DNA of 46,394 nt from Sedimentisphaerales bacterium (GCA_016934515.1 JAFGSR010000066.1:1-46394); one strand, 5' to 3'. Shown: positions 25,542-35,022, counted from the first letter of the stretch. Program-made: numbers and translations. Notes: generated by a model not told the origin, from the letters alone.

Positions 25542-26425
25542 TGTTTGTATTCTCCTTCAGCTTTCTGCTTCTTGGCGTATTCCTGTCTTTCTTCCTGGCT
25601 CGGTACTTCTCGGTCCGCGGGACCTACATACTTGATCATGGTCAAATCAAGCATCTGCACCATAGCCTCACCCTTAGAAGCTGCCCAGGCGCGACCTTTT
25701 CTCATGTTGAACAATGCATGTGCCGCACAACTCATACCACGACAGACGCATCCAATACACCAGGCGGCATTGGGAGAAAATCCCAATTCCGCTAAAGCAG
25801 TGTTCCCCGCACCAATCATGTTAACTGCTACATACTTGCGGCCTTCTTTTTTGCGACGTGCATGGAAGTGCTTTTCAATCGATCTCTGGAACTCCAGATA
25901 AACACCACTCAAACCCAACTCTTCATGCTTGAGGTGAGTGGGTTCGGCACGTGGATCACCGTCGGTGTGCTGGGGCTGGCCCATTCCCATAACTGCCATG
26001 CCCGCATCCAGATGTTCGTCAACCAATCGCTTGGCCATCTCGTCCAGCGTTATCCCCTCGACCCTGGCCTGCTCAATGTATTTATTGAGCATGTAACCGT
26101 GAGCAGCTCCCGGACCATGTGCACCACCAAAGGTCATCACCGATGCCGCCACCGCCGCCGGAAGATATGGACGGCCACTGATTACCGCATTCGCCGATGC
26201 CGCCGAAGGTGACATCGAGTGTTCCATAAACTCACCCATCTCATAGTTGAGCATTTTCTCTTCATTTTCCGCCGGCAGACGATTCTGATACAATACAAAC
26301 ATCGCATCGATAAAAGAATATCCCGCCTCAGCCAGTTCATTCAGGTCGTAGCCCCTGACGACAGTTTTTTCTTCTGTCTTGTATGATATGGCCGTTTTTC
26401 GTTGAAGCAAAGCTTCGCGTCCCAT
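25529..26425 (-). CDS. Citrate synthase/citryl-CoA lyase-fold protein, subunit 1
   Basis: This 298-residue protein is close in length to stand-alone citryl-CoA lyases. Family features include DLNELAEAGYSFIDAMFVLY, HSMSPSAASANAVISGR, FGGAHGPGAAHGYMLNKYIE and GPADREVPSQEER. The first catalytic His is kept (GGAHGPG). The region of the second His reads MGMGQPQHTDGDPR, where GHR became GQP, and the Asp position reads VNMIGAG. The active site therefore differs from citrate synthase. A very strong ribosome site, AGGAGGTGAT, lies 3 bp before the ATG, indicating high expression. The stop overlaps the paralogous gene. Paralogous pairing with opposite residue losses suggests a heteromeric enzyme; the reaction is not known. 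Confidence 0.7.
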   Translation of the reverse strand: MGREALLQRKTAISYKTEEKTVVRGYDLNELAEAGYSFIDAMFVLYQNRLPAENEEKMLNYEMGEFMEHSMSPSAASANAVISGRPYLPAAVAASVMTFGGAHGPGAAHGYMLNKYIEQARVEGITLDEMAKRLVDEHLDAGMAVMGMGQPQHTDGDPRAEPTHLKHEELGLSGVYLEFQRSIEKHFHARRKKEGRKYVAVNMIGAGNTALAELGFSPNAAWCIGCVCRGMSCAAHALFNMRKGRAWAASKGEAMVQMLDLTMIKYVGPADREVPSQEERQEYAKKQKAEGEYKQWVL

Positions 26426-27355
26426 TAAATCACCTCCTGGTAATAAAATTTTTTGTTTTTGTCCTCTTCATTTCTCAATATATTTTTTTCTTCAAACCAA
26501 CTTAACAGACACAATTAGCGCAACAGCTTACAAAAAAAGGCAGATTTATCAAGTAAAAAATAATTGAATTTATTCCTGCCGACTCTTACCGAAATAAAAT
26601 TTCGCACATCAGAAATTTTCTGTTAGTTACTCCGGTACATTTTTATAAAGAAAACAGTTCCAGTAACTTACAATCATATAGCTCCCCCACTCAAACTGCC
26701 CCATAGCGTTTTTTCGAATCATTTTCTACGCTATAACCAAAAAAATATCATGTAAAAAAATATTTTGATAATTGTCATCTTGCCTGTGATTTATTCATAT
26801 TAGTTCAAACTGCAGTAAGCAGCTAAATCCACACCAAAGTTTTACGCAAAATTACGTTACATAATGGCACACGATTTGCTAAAACTTCTCAAAAGCCCGG
26901 CTTATTTGTTACTCCCTATAAATAATTTGGCTTTCAAAATAACACCTTTTCACCATAAAAATCCCAATGTTTAAACCATTATATATAGTTTATGTATATC
27001 TGCCATATCTTTAGAGGAGCCGAAATCTCAACAACTTCAGGCGTGGCATTTGTGGAAAAAACGCATATTTAGGGCAAAAACCGGCGTGAAGGTTGGATGG
27101 TTATTAACAGAAATTCATGAAACTTATCGAATGTTAAGAGTAAATGGGTAGTTTCTGGCAATTTTTAAAAACAGCTGTCGGAGGATTGACACAGATTTTT
27201 GCCTGTTTTCAACGCCCGGTTTAATCCTGGAACTAACGGTGGACAAATAGATTCATCGTGTTACAATACTGAAAACTTATTGAAAAACGTGTATAAATAA
27301 TAAGTTTTGCCTAAAAAAAGCACATTTGGCAATACAAATGTGAGGAAACCTAAAC
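26426..27355. other. AT-rich intergenic region, 930 bp
   Basis: No gene, RNA or repeat could be supported. The left end must hold the promoter of the citrate-synthase-like operon (minus) and the right end that of the GH130 gene (27240-27267). The middle is AT-rich with many A and T runs. Its length is unusual for this window. Confidence 0.5.
27240..27267 (+). promoter_or_regulatory. Candidate promoter of the GH130 gene
   Basis: TGGACA (27240-27245) and TACAAT (27262-27267) are separated by 16 bp, near the sigma-70 consensus, about 90 bp before the start codon. Confidence 0.4.
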
Positions 27356-28345
27356 ATGGCCCCAAAACAGACCGTAATCGGCCCTGCTTTGCCGAATATC
27401 CCCTGGCAGGACAAACCAGCCAACTGCCGCGAGGTACTATGGCGCTACTCCGAAAATCCCATAATTCCGCGAAATCTGATTTCCTGCTCCAACAGCATCT
27501 TCAATAGTGCCGTGGTCCCCTTCGAAAACGCCTTTGCCGGAGTGTTCCGCTGCGACGACAAACGCCGCGAAATGCGTATCCACAGCGGAAAAAGCCCCGA
27601 CGGCATCAACTGGCAAATCGATCCGGAGCCGATTCAGTTCCAATGCGCCGAGCCGGAAATCAGCAAATTCGACTATGGCTACGACCCCCGCGTCGCCTGG
27701 ATCGAAGACCGCTATTACGTCACCTGGTGCAACGGCTATCACGGCCCAACCATTGGTGTGGGTTACACTTACGACTTTAAAGAATTCCATCAACTGGAAA
27801 ACGCCTATCTGCCCTTCAACCGCAATGGCGTGATGTTCCCCCGCAAAATCAATGGTGATTTTGCCATGCTCAGCCGACCAAGCGACACCGGGCATACCCC
27901 CTTCGGCGACATCTTTTACAGCCAAAGCCCTGACATGTGCTACTGGGGCAAGCATCGCCACGTCATGTCCCCCAAAGGCGGCTGGCAATCCACAAAAATC
28001 GGTGCCGGCCCTATCCCCATCGAAACCACCCATGGCTGGCTGATGATCTATCACGGCGTGCTGACCTCCTGCAACGGTTTTGTTTACAGCATGGGGGCCG
28101 CCCTGCTGGATATCGATAGGCCCTGGAAAGTGGTCTATCGGACCGCACCTTACATCCTCGCCCCACAAACCCCCTACGAGTGTGTCGGCGATGTCCCAAA
28201 TGTGGCTTTCCCCTGTGCGGCTCTGTGCGATGGACCTACCGGCCGAATAGCAGTTTACTACGGCTGTGCCGATACGGTAACCGGTTTGGCATTTTGCCAG
28301 GTAGATGAATTAATAGATTTTGTTAAATTAAACTCGGAAGTTTAA
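27356..28345 (+). CDS. GH130 beta-mannoside phosphorylase/hydrolase
   Basis: This 329-residue protein fits the five-bladed propeller of glycoside hydrolase family 130, which splits beta-mannosides, mostly by phosphorolysis to give mannose 1-phosphate. Family motifs seen are [28 protein letters not shown] (the DPR Asp110 matches the catalytic Asp), [38 protein letters not shown] and [12 protein letters not shown]. No signal peptide is present, so it acts in the cytosol on imported mannooligosaccharides. The ATG follows GTGAGG. Substrate linkage and phosphorolysis versus hydrolysis cannot be decided from sequence alone. The TlpA-like gene follows after 22 bp. Confidence 0.9.
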   Translation: MAPKQTVIGPALPNIPWQDKPANCREVLWRYSENPIIPRNLISCSNSIFNSAVVPFENAFAGVFRCDDKRREMRIHSGKSPDGINWQIDPEPIQFQCAEPEISKFDYGYDPRVAWIEDRYYVTWCNGYHGPTIGVGYTYDFKEFHQLENAYLPFNRNGVMFPRKINGDFAMLSRPSDTGHTPFGDIFYSQSPDMCYWGKHRHVMSPKGGWQSTKIGAGPIPIETTHGWLMIYHGVLTSCNGFVYSMGAALLDIDRPWKVVYRTAPYILAPQTPYECVGDVPNVAFPCAALCDGPTGRIAVYYGCADTVTGLAFCQVDELIDFVKLNSEV

Positions 28346-28367
28346 AACTCAGATCAGGAGTAAGACT

Positions 28368-29468
28368 ATGAAAATCCAACTTATTTCTCTGGTATTATGT
28401 TTTGTGGTGGTAACGGGCTGCAAACGCCAATCGGAACCGACTGCCCCTGCCAATCCGGACAATCCGACTGAAGCCGCTGTGGAAAAAGTTCAGGGCAACA
28501 GTTCTGATACTAAACAAGAGGCAGTCAATGAATCATCCCCAGCTAAGGTGATTCCGGTGCCGACCAAGCTGGGTGATGCCGCTGGGCCGCTGAATGATTT
28601 AGAATGGATCAAGGGCAATCCTGTAAAATTTGAAGCCGGCAAAGTTTACGTCGTTGAATTCTGGGCTACTTGGTGCCCCCCCTGCCTAACCAGCATCCCG
28701 CACCTGACCGAAGTGCAGAAAAATTATAAAGATAAAAATGTTACTATCGTGGGTATTTCCAATGAAGATACCGCAAAGGTAAAGAAGTTTGTCAAAGACA
28801 TGGGCGACAAAATGGATTACACCGTCGCAATCGACACCAACAGAACCGCTTCAAAATATTACATGGACGCTTTCGGTGCCCGTGGGATTCCAACAGCTTT
28901 TATCGTTGACCAGAAAGGAAAAGTCGCCTGGCAGGGACATCCGATGTCGGGCCTGGAGCAAGCCCTGGATCAAATACTAGAAGGTTCTTTTAATATTAAC
29001 AAATTTAACCAGACCAAAGAAAATGAAAAACGCAAAGCTCAAGAACAGGCTCTTGAACTCGAAAAAATACGCAAGAATATCAGGGATTATTTCGCCGCTG
29101 TTAATGACGGCGGTCTAAACGACCATGCTCGTGAACTTGGAGATAAGTTGATTGAAATCAACAACAGTCAGGCGTTGAATTCTGTATCCTGGCAAATATT
29201 GACCAAGGTTGAGGAGGATCAGCGTGATAATGAGTTGGCATTGCAGTTGGCGGGCAAAGCTGTTGATTTGACTGAGTCCAAAAACGCAGCCATTCTGGAC
29301 ACTTATGCGTTAGCTCTTTTTCGGGCGGGAAAGATTGACCAGGCGATTCAGGTCCAAACCAAGGCGGTGGAATTGAGCAAAGACAACGAAGCTATGCATA
29401 AGGAACTCAAAGCTACTCTGGAAAAATACCTGGCAGAAAAAGCCCCCGCCATCCCGGCAGGTCTTTAA
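28368..29468 (+). CDS. TlpA-like thioredoxin lipoprotein with TPR tail
   Basis: The N-terminus is a lipoprotein signal (ISLVLCFVVVTGC, lipobox Cys near residue 18) followed by a Pro/Asn/Glu-rich linker. A TlpA/ResA-type thioredoxin domain spans about 75-205, with active site WATWCPPCL (Cys103, Cys106), TIVGISNEDTAKVKKFV and the cis-Pro loop GARGIPTAFIVD. The last 150 residues are helical and TPR-like. The family performs thiol-disulfide exchange outside the cytoplasm, for example in cytochrome c maturation. CAGGAG lies before the ATG. The neighbours do not explain its substrate. The additional TPR part suggests that it docks to a partner protein. Confidence 0.88.
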   Translation: MKIQLISLVLCFVVVTGCKRQSEPTAPANPDNPTEAAVEKVQGNSSDTKQEAVNESSPAKVIPVPTKLGDAAGPLNDLEWIKGNPVKFEAGKVYVVEFWATWCPPCLTSIPHLTEVQKNYKDKNVTIVGISNEDTAKVKKFVKDMGDKMDYTVAIDTNRTASKYYMDAFGARGIPTAFIVDQKGKVAWQGHPMSGLEQALDQILEGSFNINKFNQTKENEKRKAQEQALELEKIRKNIRDYFAAVNDGGLNDHARELGDKLIEINNSQALNSVSWQILTKVEEDQRDNELALQLAGKAVDLTESKNAAILDTYALALFRAGKIDQAIQVQTKAVELSKDNEAMHKELKATLEKYLAEKAPAIPAGL

Positions 29469-29547
29469 GAAACTGCAGTTTATTTAGTTTTTTTAGACAG
29501 GTTTCGCAGAATTGGCAAGTTGATTATTTATTGAGGTATTTTTGCAA

Positions 29548-30618
29548 ATGAGAACTTCATATAAGATTATTTTAATAGGGTATGTTTTTTCGTGTTTTTT
29601 GTCTGTTGCTTCAGCGGACGAGAAAAAGGAAAAAGCCATAAATACCGTTCAGGCACCGGAACCCATACGAATCATTTTTGATACGGATATGGGCAATGAC
29701 ATCGACGACGCCTTGGCGTTAGGTCTGATCCATGCCTTCCAAAGTCGATTGGAATGCCGGTTGTTGGCGGTGACAATCACTAAAGACAACGAATATGCCG
29801 CGCCTTTTGTGGATATCATAAATACGTTTTATGGCCGGGCTGATATTCCGATTGGTGTCGTCCGAAAAGGAGTGACGCCGAAGGACGGCAATTACCTCCG
29901 TCCGGTAATCGACGCGACAGAAAACGGCAAAAAATGCTATCCGCACGATCTTAAAAGTGGTATGGACGCCCCCGAAGCGGTGGAGTTGTTACGGAAAGTG
30001 CTCAGTAGCCAGCCGGACCATTCGGTGGTGATCGTTCAGGTAGGATTTTCTACAAATTTAGCCCGGTTACTGAAAAGCGAAGGCGATAAATATTCGACTT
30101 TAACCGGCACTGAACTTATCCGACGCAAAGTACGTTTGCTATCAATCATGGCCGGTTGCTTTTGCGATATCAACGGAAAGCCTTATCCGGAATACAATGT
30201 TATTAAAGATCTGAATTCTGCACAGCAGTTATTCGAAAACTGGCCTGTTGAGATTGTTGCCAGCGGCTGGGAAATCGGCCCCAAGATCGAATATCCGGCC
30301 ACGAGCATTGAAAATGACTACCGATACGTGAAACATCACCCCGTTGCCCACGCCTATCAGTGTTATCTCAAAATGCCCTACGACCGACCATCTTGGGATC
30401 TTACCAGCGTTCTGTACGCTGTACGCCCGGAGCGCGGTTACTTTGATCTTTCCGAGCCAGGCTCAATTACAGTAAATGAATCAGGCTGCACAATTTTTAC
30501 ACCTCAACCCAGCGGCAAACACCGGTATCTCATAGTAAACGATTCGCAAATTATTCGAATCAAGGAACTATTTACGACTTTGTGCAGCCAACCACCGGAT
30601 GCAAAACCCTTAAGGTAA
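29548..30618 (+). CDS. Exported nucleoside hydrolase-like protein
   Basis: After a signal peptide (MRTSYKIILIGYVFSCFLSV) comes an inosine-uridine nucleoside hydrolase-type domain. The calcium/ribose site motif is IIFDTDMGNDIDDALALGLI (Asp45, Asp47, Asp53, Asp54), with INTFYGRADIPIGVV further on. The family splits N-glycosidic bonds of nucleosides. The remaining C-terminal catalytic His region is not clearly conserved, so another ribosyl substrate is possible. A TTG at 29542 is an alternative start, with GAGG 5 bp upstream; I prefer the ATG at 29548. The stop lies 3 bp before the next gene. A diverged copy of its last 13 codons lies at 31679-31720. Confidence 0.8.
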   Translation: MRTSYKIILIGYVFSCFLSVASADEKKEKAINTVQAPEPIRIIFDTDMGNDIDDALALGLIHAFQSRLECRLLAVTITKDNEYAAPFVDIINTFYGRADIPIGVVRKGVTPKDGNYLRPVIDATENGKKCYPHDLKSGMDAPEAVELLRKVLSSQPDHSVVIVQVGFSTNLARLLKSEGDKYSTLTGTELIRRKVRLLSIMAGCFCDINGKPYPEYNVIKDLNSAQQLFENWPVEIVASGWEIGPKIEYPATSIENDYRYVKHHPVAHAYQCYLKMPYDRPSWDLTSVLYAVRPERGYFDLSEPGSITVNESGCTIFTPQPSGKHRYLIVNDSQIIRIKELFTTLCSQPPDAKPLR

Positions 30619-30621
30619 TTG

Positions 30622-31647
30622 ATGATGTCTCCGAAACACTGGATGATATTGGCTATAATTGCAGTTGCCTTTTCGTTGGTCCCGTGCTGTACGAAAGCCG
30701 AAAAGAAGATCCCGGAGTGGAAGAAGAAACGGATTGATCTGAAGGAGTGCTACGTCGAGGATGAATTTCGGGTCTTTTACGCCCTGGAAGGTGAAAGTGC
30801 CCTGTCAGCAGAGCAAAAAACAGATACTGACAAAGACGGCGTACCCGATAAGATACAGAACATCGCTCGGCAGCTTGTTGTGGCAAGGCAGCTTTATGTC
30901 GAGGTGTTCAAGCTCAGGCATCCTTTCGAAAGCCCCCGATACAAAGACAGGGTAAAATACTTCGATGTGCATGTGGCTTCGATGCCAAGCGGGAATTTCG
31001 GGTTAGCCGGCGATGGAATTGTCAATTACGCTCGGCCAACGGACCCCAAGGGCGGCTACGATGTGCTCACTATTGATGTTTCGAAGGATGTTTCCTGTAC
31101 CAATCTTACCCCTGCTCACGAGCTTTTCCACGAGTTTCAGAATGGATACACACTCTTTAAGAACGCATGGTTTACCGAAGGAACCGCCAGATGGGTCGAA
31201 TACGCCCTTCTAAAGGGGGTTGGAAAAGCTGGGAAGCTCCCGGCCTCGAAGGCGGAAAAAGAGGCATTATATAAACTCAAGTACGACGCGAGTGGCTTCT
31301 GGAATGCACTGGCCCAGGCCAGTGACGGAAATGCCACGTTCTGTGTGCCCAAAGAGCTTGCGGAACCCAACTACGTCGGCACACAACAACAGATCATTCA
31401 AGACCGGCGTTTGCATGGCATCGATTTCATGCGAGCGATTCTTGAGGAACTGGACGCCATGGACGACAAGGTATCGAAAGAAGAAGGGCTTAATCCATTG
31501 GACTGGAGTGAATCTCGCCAAAATGCAGCAGAGAATAATGATCCGATCTGGACTGCAACTTTAAATGCCTGTCGTCGCTTTCGGGAAAAATCTCCCCAAA
31601 TGCGGAAGTTCATCAGGCAGTTCTCACAGCTCCAGCCGGTGGATTAA
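30622..31647 (+). CDS. Exported HExxH metallopeptidase-like protein
   Basis: This ~341-residue protein has an N-terminal membrane/signal segment (WMILAIIAVAFSLVP) followed by two cysteines that might serve as a lipobox, though not a canonical one. A Ca-binding-like loop TDTDKDGVPDKIQ lies near residue 70. The zinc site reads TPAHELFHEFQNGY (His166, Glu167, His170) followed by WFTEGTARWVEYA (Glu186), the gluzincin arrangement HExxH...E. I do not recognise the exact family. It starts 3 bp after the nucleoside hydrolase stop, with AAGG upstream, so the genes are translationally coupled. Its right flank carries a duplicate of the preceding gene's tail, which hints that it was inserted there. Confidence 0.72.
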   Translation: MMSPKHWMILAIIAVAFSLVPCCTKAEKKIPEWKKKRIDLKECYVEDEFRVFYALEGESALSAEQKTDTDKDGVPDKIQNIARQLVVARQLYVEVFKLRHPFESPRYKDRVKYFDVHVASMPSGNFGLAGDGIVNYARPTDPKGGYDVLTIDVSKDVSCTNLTPAHELFHEFQNGYTLFKNAWFTEGTARWVEYALLKGVGKAGKLPASKAEKEALYKLKYDASGFWNALAQASDGNATFCVPKELAEPNYVGTQQQIIQDRRLHGIDFMRAILEELDAMDDKVSKEEGLNPLDWSESRQNAAENNDPIWTATLNACRRFREKSPQMRKFIRQFSQLQPVD

Positions 31648-31678
31648 TATTTATTTAGCGGTAGGGACTATTCCATGT

Positions 31679-31720
31679 CTTCGTACTTTATGTAGCCAGC
31701 CACCTGAGGCAAAATCCTAA
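31679..31720 (+). pseudogene. Duplicated 3' tail of the nucleoside hydrolase gene
   Basis: The frame reads LRTLCSQPPEAKS and a TAA stop, compared with TTLCSQPPDAKPLR and stop at the end of the gene at 29548-30618. The DNA is also similar over about 40 bp. No gene body precedes it, since the peptidase gene ends at 31647. This is either the last trace of a tandem second copy or an insertion footprint. Confidence 0.65.
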
Positions 31721-31753
31721 GACACAAATCCCTTGTGGGAAAGAGAGAATAAG

Positions 31754-33022
31754 TTACAATTTATTTGGGCGGGACCATTGCACGCGAGACAAAAGACAAT
31801 CGCCGCTAAAGCCTTTTTGATACATATTCTCCCCAACGGTTACCCATGATTCGCCGGCTGTGGCATGGTTGATGTGGAAATTACCCATCAGACCCACCTG
31901 CTTGGGTTCGTTAATTCCGTCACCAATTATTGGTAAAACAATTCTTTCGCTATTGCGAATGAGCCTTAATGATTTGTCATCAACCGCAGCCATATACAAG
32001 GGGGCTCGCCAACGCATCAAATTTATATTTTCTTTGGCCTTGCGGGTATAAACCAGAAACAACTTTTCATGATGAACCAGCCAATGCTGCTGAGTGGTGG
32101 ACATGGTAATTGCTTCTCCATCGTCCCAACACCAGGGCTGGATCGGCTGCCAATTCAGGCCATCTTTGGAAGATGCAACATAACCGTGCCCGTCTTCCGC
32201 CCGGATAGTCATATAATATTTCCCCTGAAAACATGCCACACTGGGCTCCAGTAATCCGCGTTTTACTTTTTTACTAAGTTTGTTGCCGACTTTTATAACA
32301 CGAACTTTTTCCCCGTCATAATCACATAACACCGAACAAACTACCCGATCTCCACGCCCTTTAGCTCCACACGACAGGGCAATGAGTAACTTTCCGTCAG
32401 TCAAAGTAACTCGCTGGCCGCAACCGCAGGTATATATCTCGGTGGCACAGGGATCATCCCACGGTAATATTTGTTTTTTCGACCAGCTGCCGTCCGAACG
32501 TCTGATGACATAAACCGGGAAACGTTCTCGCTGCGGATACATGAGCTTGCCCTTCTCATACCAAACATTATGTCCCATAGCCAGCACCGTTTCTGTTTGC
32601 GGATGATATTCAGGAACGACATCACAGACTCCTTCTTGAACCGTATCTGAAACCGTTCTCCGACCCAGTCCCGGCACCGGCAACGGTTCGCTCCAGTTCT
32701 TGCCCAGATCCTCAGAACGCACCCAGTGCACCGGGTGAAAATAATCAGAACCGGTTATCTTCTGCATAGTCATCAGCGCCACAGGCCCTTTAGGCGAAGG
32801 AATCATACAACAACGAGGATGAAACCAGGTAAAACCGTCCCGCCTGCCGTTCCATAATACCTGGCTGGTGATATTTTTAACCAGCCCCCCATTGCTAGAC
32901 CCGGCCTCGGCCATGCCGGCCACACAGCATCCCAGCGGCACACAGGCGGCTGTAACACCGGCCAATTGAGATAAAAACTGCCGACGAGTTACTCGATCAA
33001 CACAATTAGTTGTCTTTGACAC
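31754..33022 (-). CDS. Tat-exported sialidase-like beta-propeller
   Basis: The twin-arginine signal TRRQFLSQLAGVTAACVPLG is at residues 12-31. The rest is a sialidase-like six-bladed propeller: WVRSEDLGKNWSEPLPVP and GYVASSKDGLNWQPI are Asp-box-like (SxDxGxxW) segments. The canonical sialidase Arg triad could not be mapped, so hydrolase activity is uncertain; the family also contains lyases and binding proteins. Translation begins at GTG (33022), preceded by AAGGAG 7 bp upstream. It lies 41 bp after the GH97 gene, forming a two-gene operon for extracellular glycan processing. Confidence 0.75.
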   Translation of the reverse strand: MSKTTNCVDRVTRRQFLSQLAGVTAACVPLGCCVAGMAEAGSSNGGLVKNITSQVLWNGRRDGFTWFHPRCCMIPSPKGPVALMTMQKITGSDYFHPVHWVRSEDLGKNWSEPLPVPGLGRRTVSDTVQEGVCDVVPEYHPQTETVLAMGHNVWYEKGKLMYPQRERFPVYVIRRSDGSWSKKQILPWDDPCATEIYTCGCGQRVTLTDGKLLIALSCGAKGRGDRVVCSVLCDYDGEKVRVIKVGNKLSKKVKRGLLEPSVACFQGKYYMTIRAEDGHGYVASSKDGLNWQPIQPWCWDDGEAITMSTTQQHWLVHHEKLFLVYTRKAKENINLMRWRAPLYMAAVDDKSLRLIRNSERIVLPIIGDGINEPKQVGLMGNFHINHATAGESWVTVGENMYQKGFSGDCLLSRVQWSRPNKL

Positions 33023-33063
33023 TGAATACTCCTTTATATGGTCACTGCGATCTCCGAACGAAC

Positions 33064-35022
33064 CTACTTGTTGCCTATTTCGGTTATGACCGCAACATAT
33101 CCACCACCCGGGGCTAACTTTATTTTCAATCCATCCTTTCGGGTTATGTTCATTTTTATGCGTTTATAATCACTGGCATATCTATCGGCATTAATACCAT
33201 CCTGATAAACATCAGCCTGATATGTTTTCTTTCCCAAAAACGACAAGTCAACCTCAAATTCCCGGCTTGTCCAATCCGTCATCGCAGCAACATACCAATC
33301 ATCACCCTTACGTCTTGCCATCACAATATAGTCGGATATTTTAGCCTCTATCACTCTTGTTTCGTCCCACACCGTTGGCACCTTAGACAGAAAATCCATA
33401 ATTTCCGGCTCGCGAAGGTAATTTGACGGATTGTCAGTCAACATCTGTAACGGACTTTCGTAAACAACATACATCGCCAGTTGCAAACAACGGGTTCCCT
33501 GACTCATCGGGCGGGTAAATATTTTTCTGAAATTATCTTTTTGAGCATTATTCATCGCCCCCGGTGTGAAATCCATGGGACCTGCCACCATTCTTATAAA
33601 AGGCAAGGTTAAGCAATGGTCAGGCGTTACGAGATCGCTCCATTTGCAGTTTTCCAGCCCCCTTAATCCCTCTCTGGTAATAACATTGGGGTAAGTTCGT
33701 CTCATACCATCCGGCTTATAGCTGCCGTGAAAATCAACAAGCATATGTCGTTTGGCAGCCTCTTTTGCCACTTTGTAATAATAATTTACCATCCCCTGAT
33801 CGTCTCTCTGCATGAAATCGACTTTAATTCCCGCAGCTCCCCAATCCTGAAACTGCTGCATACATTCATCGAACTTATCTTCAAAAGATTTCCAGCCAAC
33901 CCATAAAACAATCCCGACATTTTTCTCCTTGGCATAACGAAAAATTTCATCCATATCCATGTCTGGATTAATCTTTGAAAGATCTTCTTCCAAATACCAG
34001 CCATCATCAACAATAATGTACTCAAGGTGGTATTTAGATGCAAAATCAATGTAGTATTTGTAGGTGTCTGTATTTATTCCCGCCCGAAAATCAACACCAT
34101 AAATATTATTAGCATTATACCAATCCCATGCCACTTTCCCCGGCTTAATCCATGATGTATCTTGAATCTCCTGGGGCTTACCAAGTTTATACACTAATTC
34201 ATTCAACAATAAATCAGAATCGTCTTTAGCAATAACAACCGCTCGCCAGGAAAAAGCTCTTTTGCCGGACGTCTCCGCAAGGTAGTCTGCGCGTTTCTCA
34301 ATTATGCTGCGTCGGTATCGCTTGTCGAGAGAATACTTAAGAACATATGCAGGATGGCGACCAATAAAGGATGTGCCTGCTGAACCATATAAGTAGAGGC
34401 CGGGATAATCTTCAATATCGGCCTCGGTAATAAGCATTTTGACACCATCTGTCATTTCCACTAAAACCGGCAATATACACTGCTTCCCATCGACCTCTTT
34501 CATGTCCACATGATCATAATAACATTCATTATGGCTAACAAACTTATCTTCTTCCGGAAAATAGACCTTCAGGCCCTTGGGAAAATTATAACGCACCTGT
34601 TCGCTGGTGACTTTGACCTTGCCATCAATATTAGTCACGAACCGATAGGCAATTCCGTCATCATAAGCACGAAATACAATGCTATAAGAACCTTCAAATT
34701 GCAAAACTTTCTCGTTATAATAATCTCTCAGACTACTATTCTTTACAGATACAACGGGATACAACATTTTATCCACTTTATTCGTTTGTGTCGTTTCAAG
34801 ATGCGCATCCTTGCCTATCTCCCCAATCCCTTCCAAGGTCATCGACATAGGAGATGGCAGAATGATTTGCCGGTCTAAGTAGAAAACCGAATAAGTCACA
34901 TAATCGTCTATTTCAATCTTGATTTTAATTCTGCCATCCGGTGAAATGACTTCCCCGACCTCGCTAGCAAACACGGGACACGTTATAATCAATACAATAA
35001 CAAACATCACAAAATTTCTCAT
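33064..35022 (-). CDS. GH97 family glycosidase, likely alpha-galactosidase type
   Basis: This ~652-residue exported protein (signal MRNFVMFVIVLIITCPVFAS) has the three-part GH97 layout: an N-terminal beta-sandwich (about 20-280), a (beta/alpha)8 barrel (about 285-560: KVAWDWYNANNIYGVDF, LEYIIVDDGWYLEED, GIKVDFMQRDDQGMVNYYYK, NVITREGLRGLENCKW) and a C-terminal beta domain. GH97 enzymes cut alpha-glucosides by inversion or alpha-galactosides by retention. The Asp in KVDFM (Asp402) occupies the nucleophile position of retaining alpha-galactosidases, which favours that activity; this is inference. GGAGAA before the ATG at 35022 supports the start; the frame extends to 35067. Fragments of polysaccharide would be released at the cell surface together with the sialidase-like neighbour. 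Confidence 0.9.
   Translation of the reverse strand: MRNFVMFVIVLIITCPVFASEVGEVISPDGRIKIKIEIDDYVTYSVFYLDRQIILPSPMSMTLEGIGEIGKDAHLETTQTNKVDKMLYPVVSVKNSSLRDYYNEKVLQFEGSYSIVFRAYDDGIAYRFVTNIDGKVKVTSEQVRYNFPKGLKVYFPEEDKFVSHNECYYDHVDMKEVDGKQCILPVLVEMTDGVKMLITEADIEDYPGLYLYGSAGTSFIGRHPAYVLKYSLDKRYRRSIIEKRADYLAETSGKRAFSWRAVVIAKDDSDLLLNELVYKLGKPQEIQDTSWIKPGKVAWDWYNANNIYGVDFRAGINTDTYKYYIDFASKYHLEYIIVDDGWYLEEDLSKINPDMDMDEIFRYAKEKNVGIVLWVGWKSFEDKFDECMQQFQDWGAAGIKVDFMQRDDQGMVNYYYKVAKEAAKRHMLVDFHGSYKPDGMRRTYPNVITREGLRGLENCKWSDLVTPDHCLTLPFIRMVAGPMDFTPGAMNNAQKDNFRKIFTRPMSQGTRCLQLAMYVVYESPLQMLTDNPSNYLREPEIMDFLSKVPTVWDETRVIEAKISDYIVMARRKGDDWYVAAMTDWTSREFEVDLSFLGKKTYQADVYQDGINADRYASDYKRIKMNITRKDGLKIKLAPGGGYVAVITEIGNK

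Noticed and set aside
27437-28168. Long minus-strand frame of 243 codons
   Set aside because: It is fully antisense to the GH130 gene, which has clear family motifs; the frame follows from the codon bias of that gene.
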